This document shows, in pieces, positions 1-5,341 of a stretch of DNA of 5,341 nucleotides. The stretch spans positions 1 through 5,341 of the forward strand of contig PEUR01000196.1 in NCBI GenBank assembly GCA_002780675.1, given 5' to 3'. Below the pieces are notes generated by a model. It ran no database searches. It saw only the letters and a list, made by a program, of their open reading frames with translations, and was not told the origin of the DNA. Position 1 is the first letter of the stretch. Every line of letters starts with the position of its first letter. This DNA is from Gallionellales bacterium CG03_land_8_20_14_0_80_55_15 (lineage in GTDB: Bacteria > Pseudomonadota > Gammaproteobacteria > Burkholderiales > Gallionellaceae). The translations under genes and the position numbers were made by a program.

Positions 1-410
1 ACCCCACCCGCGCTTTGCCAGTGGTTCATCAACAGGTTTTTCAGCGCGGCGCTGTCCCATTGCAGCGCCGCACCAAACCCCTGTTGCAGCAAAGGCAGAA
101 AACGCACCCGCCCGGCTTCAATCCATTCCGGCAGGCGCGCGACCAACAGGCTGCTTTCCTTCTCCAGCAAGGGCAACATAATCAACAACAGTCCGGCAAA
201 AAGGAGCAGCAAGGCCAGCATCACCACGACCACCGCCAGGGCGCGCGGCAGCTTCAACGCGCACAGGCGCGACACCAGCGGATTGCAGATATAGGCGAGT
301 ATGCCTGCCGCCACGAACGGCGTGAGAATGGGCGCAAGCAGGTAAAACACCAGTCCGGCAACCGCTATCAGCAGCGACCATTGCAAGGCAACAAAGCGGG
401 AAGAAGTCAT
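1..410 (-). CDS. AI-2E family (PerM-like) transporter, N-terminal part
   Basis: This minus-strand gene starts at ATG 410-408 and stays open to the left edge, giving 136 complete codons. The family (PF01594) is usually about 350 residues, so roughly the first third is seen. The protein begins MTSSRFVALQ. Hydrophobic stretches lie at about residues 9-26, 28-45 and 57-81. The second ends in an AYICNPL segment and the third is preceded by KLPRALAV (53-60); both the AY..NPL and the LPR.LAV pattern are typical of this family. A charged, non-membrane stretch follows from about residue 83. Members are polytopic inner-membrane proteins. Some export autoinducer-2 or act as ion antiporters, so the substrate here is unknown. 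The gene diverges from purM, with 62 bp between the start codons. In related bacteria a perM-like gene next to purM is often followed by hda, which would lie outside this window. No clear Shine-Dalgarno precedes the ATG. Confidence 0.88.
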   Translation of the reverse strand, partial: MTSSRFVALQWSLLIAVAGLVFYLLAPILTPFVAAGILAYICNPLVSRLCALKLPRALAVVVVMLALLLLFAGLLLIMLPLLEKESSLLVARLPEWIEAGRVRFLPLLQQGFGAALQWDSAALKNLLMNHWQSAGG

Positions 411-416
411 TTAAGG

Positions 417-422
417 TAAAAT
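417..422 (+). promoter_or_regulatory. Possible -10 box for purM
   Basis: TAAAAT at 417-422 matches five of six -10 consensus bases and lies 50 nt upstream of the purM TTG start, in the only intergenic space available. No convincing -35 box lies 16-18 nt upstream, where the sequence is already AI-2E gene coding DNA. The call rests on the single hexamer and its position, so it is weak. Confidence 0.25.
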
Positions 423-442
423 TCGCGGCAAAATTGCCCAGC

Positions 443-471
443 ACTTTATCCTGAAGAAAGCGAGAACTCAA
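443..471 (-). promoter_or_regulatory. Candidate sigma-70 promoter for the AI-2E family gene
   Basis: Read on the minus strand, a -35 box TTGAGT (471-466) is separated by exactly 17 nt from a -10 box TAAAGT (448-443). Each matches four of six consensus bases. Transcription would begin near 436, leaving a leader of about 25 nt before the ATG at 410. The -35 box lies directly upstream of the purM start codon, so promoter use here could interfere with purM initiation. This is a by-eye prediction. Confidence 0.4.
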
Positions 472-472
472 C

Positions 473-1540
473 TTGAACACCCAAAATACCCCCGCAACTG
501 CCGCGCAAAGCGCAGGACTTTCTTACCGCGATGCCGGTGTGGACATCGTTGCGGGCGACCAGTTGGTCGAAAACATCAAGCCGTTTGCCAAGAGAACCCT
601 GCGCCCCGAAGTGCTGTCCGGCATTGGCGGCTTCGGCGGTTTGGTGGAAATCTCCAAAAAATACAGGGAACCCGTGCTGGTCTCCGGCACCGATGGCGTC
701 GGCACCAAGCTCAAGCTGGCCTTTGAACTCGACATCCACGATACCGTCGGCATTGATCTGGTCGGCATGAGCGTCAACGACATTCTGGTGCAAGGCGCTG
801 AACCCTTGTTTTTCCTCGATTATTTTGCCTGCGGCAAGCTCGATGTGGCCGCCGCCACCGAAGTGATCAAGGGTATCGCCGCTGGCTGCGAACAAGCCGG
901 TTGCGCGCTGATCGGCGGCGAAACCGCCGAAATGCCCGGCATGTATCCGGTCGGCGAATACGACCTGGCGGGTTTCGCCGTCGGCGTAGTGGAAAAAGCC
1001 CACATCATCACCGGTGCCGACATCGCGCCCGGCGACGTGGTGCTGGGGCTGGCTTCCAACGGCGCACACTCCAACGGCTACTCGCTGGTGCGCAAAATTC
1101 TCGAACGCAGCCAGCCTGACCTGGCTGCAAAATTCGACGGCGAACGCAGCCTGAGTGAAGTCATCATGGCACCCACCCGCATCTATGTGAAACCGCTCTT
1201 GGCGCTGATGCAAAGCCTCACCATCAAGGGCATGGCGCACATCACCGGCGGCGGCATCACCGAAAATGTGCCGCGTGTGCTGCCGGAAAACGTGGTTGCC
1301 GACATCGCCAGCACATCATGGGAATTACCTAAATTATTCAAATGGTTACAAAAAGAAGGCGGCGTGGCGCAACAGGAGATGTACCGCACCTTCAACTGCG
1401 GCATCGGCATGGTGGTGATCGTCGCAGCAAGCGATGCTGATGCGGCCATCAGCCAGTTGCAAGCAGCGGGCGAAACCGTCAGCAAAATCGGCGTGATCCG
1501 TGCGAGAAATGGCGACGAACACCAGACGCAGGTGAAATAA
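473..1540 (+). CDS. purM: Phosphoribosylformylglycinamidine cyclo-ligase (AIR synthetase)
   Basis: PurM closes formylglycinamidine ribonucleotide (FGAM) to aminoimidazole ribonucleotide (AIR) with ATP. This is step 5 of de novo purine synthesis, in the cytoplasm. The 355-residue product compares with about 345 in E. coli. Family signatures run in order: LSYRDAGVD (16-24), [10 protein letters not shown] (51-60), [13 protein letters not shown] (71-83), [11 protein letters not shown] (93-103), [11 protein letters not shown] (107-117), [11 protein letters not shown] (148-158), [16 protein letters not shown] (195-210), [16 protein letters not shown] (256-271) and FNCGIGM (307-313). Together they cover both the AIRS N-terminal and C-terminal domains, with no break. 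The start is TTG at 473. An in-frame TGA at 452-454 excludes anything earlier, and no ATG or GTG occurs before the conserved LSYRDAG motif. Upstream of the TTG there is only a weak purine-rich stretch (454-466). purN follows after 96 bp on the same strand, suggesting co-transcription of two steps of one pathway. Confidence 0.97.
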   Translation: MNTQNTPATAAQSAGLSYRDAGVDIVAGDQLVENIKPFAKRTLRPEVLSGIGGFGGLVEISKKYREPVLVSGTDGVGTKLKLAFELDIHDTVGIDLVGMSVNDILVQGAEPLFFLDYFACGKLDVAAATEVIKGIAAGCEQAGCALIGGETAEMPGMYPVGEYDLAGFAVGVVEKAHIITGADIAPGDVVLGLASNGAHSNGYSLVRKILERSQPDLAAKFDGERSLSEVIMAPTRIYVKPLLALMQSLTIKGMAHITGGGITENVPRVLPENVVADIASTSWELPKLFKWLQKEGGVAQQEMYRTFNCGIGMVVIVAASDADAAISQLQAAGETVSKIGVIRARNGDEHQTQVK

Positions 1541-1543
1541 TTT

Positions 1544-1617
1544 GGAGTACACAGACTCGTCTGTGCAAGGCAGCGATACATCGCTGCACTCCCGGCTGCG
1601 TCATGTCGCCGCACTCC
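1544..1617. repeat. Cluster of three GGAGT-headed palindromes, REP/BIME-like
   Basis: This fills most of the purM-purN spacer. Unit 1, on the plus strand, is GGAGT (1544-1548) followed by a hairpin with arms 1550-1556 and 1559-1565. Units 2 and 3 read on the minus strand. Unit 2 has its head at 1592-1588 and a perfect 8-bp stem, arms 1570-1577 and 1580-1587. Unit 3 has its head at 1617-1613 and an imperfect stem, arms 1595-1600 and 1607-1612, with one mismatch. Units 2 and 3 align well: both begin GGAGTGC, then A or G, then GCGA. The GGAGT of unit 1 can also pair with ACTCC at 1588-1592, closing a three-way junction. A short conserved head followed by a palindrome, in mixed orientations between genes, is how REP/BIME elements are built. 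Assignment to a REP family is by analogy. No T-tract follows, so it is not an ordinary terminator. Confidence 0.6.
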
Positions 1618-1636
1618 ACATCAGGCATTGATCACC

Positions 1637-2275
1637 ATGAAAACCATCGTCATCCTTATCTCTGGGCACGGCAGCAATATGCAAGCCCTGCTGACAGCCA
1701 AACACGACTATTGCATCGCCGCCGTCATCAGCAACAAAGCGGATGCAGGCGGGCTGGCTTTTGCGCAGGCGCACGGCATTCCCACCGCTGTCGTCGCACA
1801 CCGCGACCACCCCGACCGCGAAAGTTTCGATGCCGCGCTCACTGAAGTGATAGAGGGCTACCAGCCAGATTTTGTCATCCTTGCCGGCTTTATGCGCATC
1901 CTCACCATGCCGTTCGTCAAGCATTACCAGGGCAGGTTGATCAACATCCATCCCTCGCTGCTGCCGTCTTACAAGGGCTTGCATACCCATGCGAGCGCGC
2001 TGCACGACGGCGTGAAGATACATGGCTGCACCGTGCATTTCGTCACTGCCGATCTCGACCACGGTCCCATTATCATTCAGGCTGCCGTGCCAGTGCTGCA
2101 AGACGATACCGAAGAAACGCTGGGCGCACGGGTGTTGCATGAAGAACATCGTATTTTCCCGCAGGCGGTGCGCTGGTTATGTGCGGGTCAGGTCGAACTC
2201 AATGAATTTGGCAAGGTCGTAAACCACCGCCACAAGCAACCCGGTTTCGCGCTGATTTCACCCAGTCTGGAATGA
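1637..2275 (+). CDS. purN: Phosphoribosylglycinamide formyltransferase (GAR transformylase)
   Basis: PurN transfers a formyl group from 10-formyltetrahydrofolate to GAR, making FGAR. This is step 3 of de novo purine synthesis, in the cytoplasm. Starting at ATG 1637 gives 212 residues, the same length as E. coli PurN. The N-terminal ISGHGSNMQAL segment (8-18) is the phosphate-binding loop. LAGFMRIL (82-89) and NIHPSLLP (103-110) are family signatures. The catalytic trio is present as N103, H105 and D141 (in HFVTADLDHGP), equivalent to N106, H108 and D144 of E. coli. A TTG at 1628 would add three residues but sits too close to the nearest AGG (1623-1625), and the family begins with M-K/N-I-V, so ATG 1637 is preferred. 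The TGA stop overlaps the next gene's ATG as ATGA, which suggests translational coupling. Confidence 0.96.
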   Translation: MKTIVILISGHGSNMQALLTAKHDYCIAAVISNKADAGGLAFAQAHGIPTAVVAHRDHPDRESFDAALTEVIEGYQPDFVILAGFMRILTMPFVKHYQGRLINIHPSLLPSYKGLHTHASALHDGVKIHGCTVHFVTADLDHGPIIIQAAVPVLQDDTEETLGARVLHEEHRIFPQAVRWLCAGQVELNEFGKVVNHRHKQPGFALISPSLE

Positions 2276-2979
2276 ATATGAAGGGGCTGACGATCATTAT
2301 TACCTGGCTGGTGCTGTGTGTGCCGGCTTTAGCCGCGCCCCCCGCCAGCGTCAACGCCAATTATGAAGTGTTCAGCAATGGCATGAAAATCGGCCAGGTG
2401 GATGAAGTTTATAGCCGCGACAAAGATCACTACACTCTGACCAGCACCACCACACCGCTCGGTCTATTGGCAATCTTCAAGCCAGAAAAGGTTTTCGCCA
2501 GCAGCAATGGGCTGATCACGCAACAGGGGTTGCGACCCGTGCATTACGCGTATCAGCGCGAGGGGGATGCTGGCAAATCAGTCAGCGCAGAACTGGATTG
2601 GGCTACACGGCAACTCACCCTGACGACTTCAACCCAGCGCGCCCAACTGCCCTTACCTGACGGCACGCAAGACCGCCTGAGCGCAATGTACCAATTCATG
2701 TTCCTGAATCTTGAAAACGTCACTTCGCTGGACTTCGCCATGACCAATGGCAGCAAGCTGGACAACTACCATTACGCGATCGGTGATACACAGAAGCTCA
2801 ATACGCCAGCCGGACCATTCGACTGCCGGTATCTCGACAGCCAGGCCAAACCCGGCGAACACCGCACCGAACTCTGGCTCGCCACCCGACACCACAACCT
2901 GCCTTGCAGGATGATTGTCACCGACCCTAGGGGCGAACAGCTCACCCAAGTGCTGAGCAGCCTGAAAATCGTACCGTGA
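2272..2979 (+). CDS. Exported DUF3108 domain protein
   Basis: This 235-residue protein belongs to the DUF3108 family (PF11306), whose function is not established. A signal peptide is visible: M-N-M-K, a hydrophobic core (about 6-18) and a PALA|APP cleavage site after residue 21. C16 lies in the core but is preceded by L, which does not fit a lipobox, so a soluble periplasmic or otherwise exported protein is likelier than a lipoprotein. The domain spans about residues 29-234, with NYEVFSNGMKIGQ (30-42), PLPDGTQDRLSAMYQF (127-142) and a Leu/Ile-rich C-terminal strand. C185 and C212 are the only mature-region cysteines and could form a disulfide. The start overlaps the purN stop (ATGA). A second ATG at 2278 is spaced better from GGA (2269-2271), so the true start may be two codons downstream. 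The end overlaps the next gene, a paralogue of this one. Confidence 0.85.
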   Translation: MNMKGLTIIITWLVLCVPALAAPPASVNANYEVFSNGMKIGQVDEVYSRDKDHYTLTSTTTPLGLLAIFKPEKVFASSNGLITQQGLRPVHYAYQREGDAGKSVSAELDWATRQLTLTTSTQRAQLPLPDGTQDRLSAMYQFMFLNLENVTSLDFAMTNGSKLDNYHYAIGDTQKLNTPAGPFDCRYLDSQAKPGEHRTELWLATRHHNLPCRMIVTDPRGEQLTQVLSSLKIVP

Positions 2980-4091
2980 CGCGCGCGCGGGAAGTAACAG
3001 ACTCTCCCTCCTCTCCTCGCGCGCTCAGGCAAGCGAAAGCCCGGGCAACAGTCTCGCTACGCGCGCGCCTGCTTAATCATCCTACTGGCAGAATTGCCCT
3101 GGCCATTGCCCTATCGCTACTGGCTCACGCCGTGCTGGTGTTCGGCCCCAACCTGATCAAACTCGCCCCCCTGGAAACCCCGTTGCCGCCGCTGATGGCC
3201 AAACTGGAACCGCTTCCCGCCATCAAACCCGTCGCCAAACCCGTCGCCAAACCCGTCGCCAAGCCACACAAGGCAAAAAAGCCCAAACCACACCCAGTGC
3301 CCAAGCCCGCCCTCCCTCCAGAACCCAACCTCCCCGCCGAACCCGCCGCCTCCGTTACAGAAAGCGCGCTGCCCGTTGCTGAGACACCCACGCCCGTTGC
3401 AGAAAAACCCGCAGAACCCGTACCCGTCGCAGCGCCTGCTCACCCCTTGCCCAAACACGCGCAGCTGACTTTTCTCGCCTACAAGGGCACGCGTTTCCAG
3501 ATCGGCGAGGCGCGGCATCATCTGGAAATCGGCGACGACCACAGCTACACCTTGCAGGTGGGTATCAACACCACGGGTCTTGCCAGCCTGTTCAAGACGT
3601 TCGAGATGAACCAGCAAAGCAGGGGTACGGTGGGCGCACAGGGGCTGCAACCCGACGAATTCAGCGAAAACCGTCTTACCGCCAAAGGCAAACAGGAATT
3701 AACCGCGCACTTTGACTGGACAAACAAACAACTGGAATTCTCGTCAGGCAACCACACGCCCCTGCCCGAACAGACGCAGGACATGCTGAGTTTTCTCTAC
3801 CAATTTTCACAAATGCCGCTGGATCAGGCTACGCTGGACATGCACGTCAGCAATGGCCGAAAGCTGGAAAGCTACCAATTTGAAACTGGCGCAGCAGAAG
3901 ACATTCAAACCCGCCTCGGCAAGCTGCACGTCCTGCCGCTACGCAAAATTCACGCCCCCGGCGAAGAAGGGCTGGAAATCTGGCTGGGGCTGGAATACCG
4001 CCTGCTGCCCGTCAAAGTGCGGCAAATAGACCGCAACGGCGAGATTGCCGGGGAGCTGGTGATTTCCGAGATACGAGTATCGGAGGATTGA
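2976..4091 (+). CDS. Membrane-anchored DUF3108 protein with TonB-like N-terminal half
   Basis: This 371-residue protein has three parts. Residues 1-39 are basic and probably cytoplasmic. Residues 40-57 form one transmembrane helix containing SLLAH (47-51), an S-x3-H pattern like that of the TonB membrane anchor. Residues 64-160 are a proline-rich arm, first Lys-Pro rich with three KPVA repeats (84-95), then Glu-Pro rich (116-150). Residues 164-369 are a DUF3108 domain paralogous to the upstream gene: PLPEQTQDMLSFLYQF (262-277) matches PLPDGTQDRLSAMYQF there. No cysteine is present. The likely topology is N-terminus in, DUF3108 domain in the periplasm. The start is GTG 2976, overlapping the upstream TGA (GTGA). 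An in-frame TAG at 2928-2930 and the absence of any other start before the membrane helix make it the only usable one. The function is unknown; a periplasm-spanning role is inference from architecture. It is not TonB itself, because the TonB C-terminal domain is replaced. Confidence 0.83.
   Translation: MTRAREVTDSPSSPRALRQAKARATVSLRARLLNHPTGRIALAIALSLLAHAVLVFGPNLIKLAPLETPLPPLMAKLEPLPAIKPVAKPVAKPVAKPHKAKKPKPHPVPKPALPPEPNLPAEPAASVTESALPVAETPTPVAEKPAEPVPVAAPAHPLPKHAQLTFLAYKGTRFQIGEARHHLEIGDDHSYTLQVGINTTGLASLFKTFEMNQQSRGTVGAQGLQPDEFSENRLTAKGKQELTAHFDWTNKQLEFSSGNHTPLPEQTQDMLSFLYQFSQMPLDQATLDMHVSNGRKLESYQFETGAAEDIQTRLGKLHVLPLRKIHAPGEEGLEIWLGLEYRLLPVKVRQIDRNGEIAGELVISEIRVSED
3225..3260 (+). repeat. 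Three perfect 12-bp tandem repeats encoding KPVA
   Basis: The unit AAACCCGTCGCC occurs three times head to tail and encodes Lys-Pro-Val-Ala at residues 84-95 of the TonB-like DUF3108 protein. A partial fourth copy begins with AAGCC. The copies are identical at every base, including third positions, so they look recently duplicated. A change in copy number would keep the frame and alter only the length of the proline-rich arm. Confidence 0.9.
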
Positions 4092-4148
4092 GGTGCGGGC
4101 AACAAAAAAAGTATTACCGTTTTAGCCACAAGCCGATTTTGCGCCCCC

Positions 4149-4157
4149 TGTTACAAT
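4149..4157 (+). promoter_or_regulatory. Candidate extended -10 promoter, upstream of the terminator
   Basis: TGTTACAAT carries the extended -10 dinucleotide TG at 4149-4150, one spacer base, then TACAAT (4152-4157), a five-of-six match to TATAAT. No good -35 box is seen, which extended -10 promoters tolerate. Transcription would start near 4164, about 10 nt before the hairpin at 4174, so most transcripts might end at once. This is a by-eye prediction. Confidence 0.4.
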
Positions 4158-4173
4158 CCGATCCGGCTGAAAT

Positions 4174-4196
4174 AGGCGATTTATCGCCTTTTGTTT
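4174..4196 (+). terminator. Rho-independent terminator after the DUF3108 genes
   Basis: A perfect 6-bp stem AGGCGA (4174-4179) and TCGCCT (4184-4189) encloses a TTTA loop and runs into TTTTGTTT (4189-4196). GAAA at 4169-4172 can pair further with TTTC at 4194-4197. It lies 83 bp after the stop of the second DUF3108 gene and on the coding strand, so it most likely ends the purM-purN-DUF3108 transcript. The opposite strand lacks a good T-tract. Confidence 0.65.
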
Positions 4197-4200
4197 CGTG

Positions 4201-4221
4201 GCAAGACCCCTGCGGTCTTGC
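4201..4221 (+). other. Perfect 8-bp hairpin in the methyltransferase upstream region
   Basis: GCAAGACC (4201-4208) and GGTCTTGC (4214-4221) form a perfect 8-bp stem with a 5-nt CCTGC loop, four bases after the terminator T-tract. No T-run follows, so it is not itself a standard terminator. It could protect an RNA end or be part of a protein-binding site; nothing in the sequence decides this. Confidence 0.5.
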
Positions 4222-4243
4222 GGCATTGCGAACGCATTCCTCA

Positions 4244-4271
4244 TTACCCTGCCCCCTATTCCTGTTAAACT
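4244..4271 (+). promoter_or_regulatory. Candidate promoter for the RNA methyltransferase gene
   Basis: An extended -10 of the form TGTTAAACT (4263-4271) has TG at 4263-4264 and the hexamer TAAACT at 4266-4271. A weak -35, TTACCC (4244-4249), lies 16 nt upstream of the hexamer. Transcription would start near 4278, leaving a leader of about 26 nt before the ATG at 4304. It lies downstream of the terminator, as expected for an independent transcription unit. Confidence 0.4.
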
Positions 4272-4303
4272 GCGCGCCTGAATTTTAAGTCGCTTATCTC
4301 ATC

Positions 4304-5341
4304 ATGCTTATCACCGAATACCGTTTGGAACTGGTCACCCTCGCGCTGCGTACCATTTTGCCGCTGGAACATCCCGCCGACACCACGCTGCGCTATTTCT
4401 TCAAAAACGAACGGCTGGGTTCAAACGAACGCGCCTTGGTCGCCGAGACCGTGTTTGGCGTATTGCGCCACCGCTTGTTGCTGGAACACGCCTGTGTCGA
4501 AAAGGCCACGCCGCGCCGCATGGCGCTCGCCCATATGGTCAGATATGGCGGCTATAACTTGCGCGAAATCGAACCAGTTTTGAAACGCGAAGAAAAAGAA
4601 TGGCTGGCGACCGTCAAAGGGGTCAAGGCCGAAAATTTGCCGCTGTCGGTGCAAGCCGAATTGCCTGAATGGCTGGTAGAAAAAATGCGCGTCTCCTACT
4701 CTGACGAGGAAATCCTGACACTGGGTCGCGCCATGCAGCAAGGCGCGCCATTGGATATACGCGTCAACACCCTGCTGGCGAAACGCGACGAAGTGCTGCT
4801 ACAACTACACGCGCAAAATATAGATGCGACCCCCACCCCCTATTCCCCCGTCGGCATCCGCCTCAAAGAGAAGATTCCGCTCAACAAGGACGCGTTGTTC
4901 ACCGAAGGCAAGGTCGAGGTGCAAGACGAGGGCAGCCAGCTACTGGGTTTTTTGTTAGCGCCAAAACGCAACGATATGGTGGTGGATTTCTGCGCGGGCG
5001 CGGGCGGCAAGACACTGATGCTCTCCGCCCTGATGAATTCGCAAGGCCGCTTGTACGCGATGGACGTTTCCGAAAAACGCCTGACCAATCTCAAACCGCG
5101 CCTGAAACGTTCCGGTGCTTCCAACATCCAGCCGATGCTGATCGCCCACGAAAACGACCTCAAGGTAAAACGTCTGGCGGGGAAAATAGACCGCGTGCTG
5201 GTAGATGCGCCGTGCAGCGGCCTGGGCACACTGCGCCGCAACCCCGACCTGAAATTCCGCCAATCGGCACAAAGCATCGCAGAATTGAATCAGAAACAAG
5301 CCGCCATTTTGGCCTCGGCCAGCCGTTTGCTGAAAAAGGGC
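4304..5341 (+). CDS. RsmB/NOP-family (Nol1/Nop2/Sun) RNA cytosine-5 methyltransferase, partial
   Basis: The gene starts at ATG 4304 and is open at the right edge, with 346 complete codons. Proteins of this family transfer methyl from S-adenosylmethionine to C5 of cytosine in RNA; RsmB modifies C967 of 16S rRNA. The N-terminal helical part (about 1-135) is NusB-like, with RALVAETVFGVLRHR at 43-57. The Rossmann methyltransferase domain follows: VQDEGSQLL (206-214), SAM-binding DFCAGAGGKT (228-237), the acidic motif AMDVSEKRL (252-260) and motif IV DAPCSGLGTLRRNPDLKFR (301-319), where C304 is the first of the two family cysteines. The catalytic cysteine in motif VI lies beyond the window. The gene is not beside fmt, where canonical rsmB usually sits, so this may be a paralogue with a different target; no gene symbol is given for that reason. 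No clear Shine-Dalgarno precedes the ATG. Confidence 0.92.
   Translation, partial: MLITEYRLELVTLALRTILPLEHPADTTLRYFFKNERLGSNERALVAETVFGVLRHRLLLEHACVEKATPRRMALAHMVRYGGYNLREIEPVLKREEKEWLATVKGVKAENLPLSVQAELPEWLVEKMRVSYSDEEILTLGRAMQQGAPLDIRVNTLLAKRDEVLLQLHAQNIDATPTPYSPVGIRLKEKIPLNKDALFTEGKVEVQDEGSQLLGFLLAPKRNDMVVDFCAGAGGKTLMLSALMNSQGRLYAMDVSEKRLTNLKPRLKRSGASNIQPMLIAHENDLKVKRLAGKIDRVLVDAPCSGLGTLRRNPDLKFRQSAQSIAELNQKQAAILASASRLLKKG

Noticed and set aside
15..419. Plus-strand open frame of 134 codons
   Set aside because: It is antisense to the AI-2E family gene; the Gln/Arg/His-rich translation is a shadow of Leu/Val/Ala codons on the other strand.
446..1240. Long open frame (264 codons) on the minus strand opposite purM
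   Set aside because: It lies antisense to a fully conserved purM, its translation is rich in His, Gln and Ala without recognisable motifs, and such frames are common opposite GC-rich genes.
1544..1618. tRNA-like fold (74 nt, GGAGTAC pairing with GCACTCC, followed by A)
   Set aside because: The acceptor-like pairing contains a mismatch, there is no TTCRA T-loop or standard anticodon arm, and the GGAGT-palindrome explanation accounts for the symmetry better.
1601..2149. Minus-strand open frame of 182 codons opposite purN
   Set aside because: It overlaps the purN coding sequence almost completely, and purN has all its catalytic residues; no independent signal supports a gene here.
2272..2340. 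Lipoprotein signal in the first DUF3108 protein (Cys at residue 16)
   Set aside because: The residue before the Cys is Leu rather than Gly, Ala or Ser, and a standard signal peptidase I site (ALA|A) follows at residue 21.
2980..3068. Two alternating CG tracts (2980-2989 and 3060-3068) near the start of the TonB-like DUF3108 gene, possible Z-DNA
   Set aside because: They are short and encode the basic Ala/Arg tail expected before a membrane helix, so coding content is a sufficient explanation.
4088..4288. Short plus-strand open frame of 66 codons between the second DUF3108 gene and the methyltransferase
   Set aside because: It runs through the terminator hairpin and both promoter candidates, has no ribosome binding site, and its translation shows no recognisable features.

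Overview
The window looks like core-genome DNA from a betaproteobacterium. It is moderately GC-rich, has weak Shine-Dalgarno sequences, and uses G/C-ending codons. A PerM-like AI-2E family gene diverges from purM, and purN is followed by DUF3108 genes; I associate this layout with Betaproteobacteria, possibly Nitrosomonadales. The lineage is an inference from gene content, since nothing here fixes genus or species.

Layout. Positions 1-410 (minus strand) hold the N-terminal third of a PerM/AI-2E family membrane protein that runs off the left edge. A 62-bp divergent intergenic region follows. purM (473-1540) makes AIR synthetase. A 96-bp spacer carries three GGAGT-headed palindromes that resemble a bacterial REP/BIME element. 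purN (1637-2275) makes GAR formyltransferase. It is followed with overlapping stop/start codons by two DUF3108 genes. The first (2272-2979) encodes an exported protein with a signal peptide. The second (2976-4091) encodes a membrane-anchored protein whose N-terminal half is built like TonB: a short basic cytoplasmic tail, one transmembrane helix with an S-x3-H motif, and a Lys-Pro then Glu-Pro rich periplasmic arm. A 212-bp intergenic region then holds a probable Rho-independent terminator, a second strong hairpin and two candidate extended -10 promoters. The last gene (4304 to the right edge) is an RsmB/NOP-family RNA methyltransferase, cut off before its second catalytic cysteine motif.

How the genes work together. 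PurN and PurM catalyse steps 3 and 5 of de novo purine synthesis and point the same way, so they are probably co-transcribed. The two DUF3108 genes are translationally coupled to purN by 4-nt overlaps, but their products act at the envelope, so shared expression rather than shared pathway is the safer reading. They are clear paralogues of each other. The methyltransferase appears to be a separate transcription unit.

The points most worth a second look are the TonB-like/DUF3108 fusion beside its soluble paralogue, the GGAGT palindrome cluster, and a promoter placed just upstream of a terminator hairpin ahead of the methyltransferase. I see no phage, transposase, CRISPR array, tRNA or rRNA.
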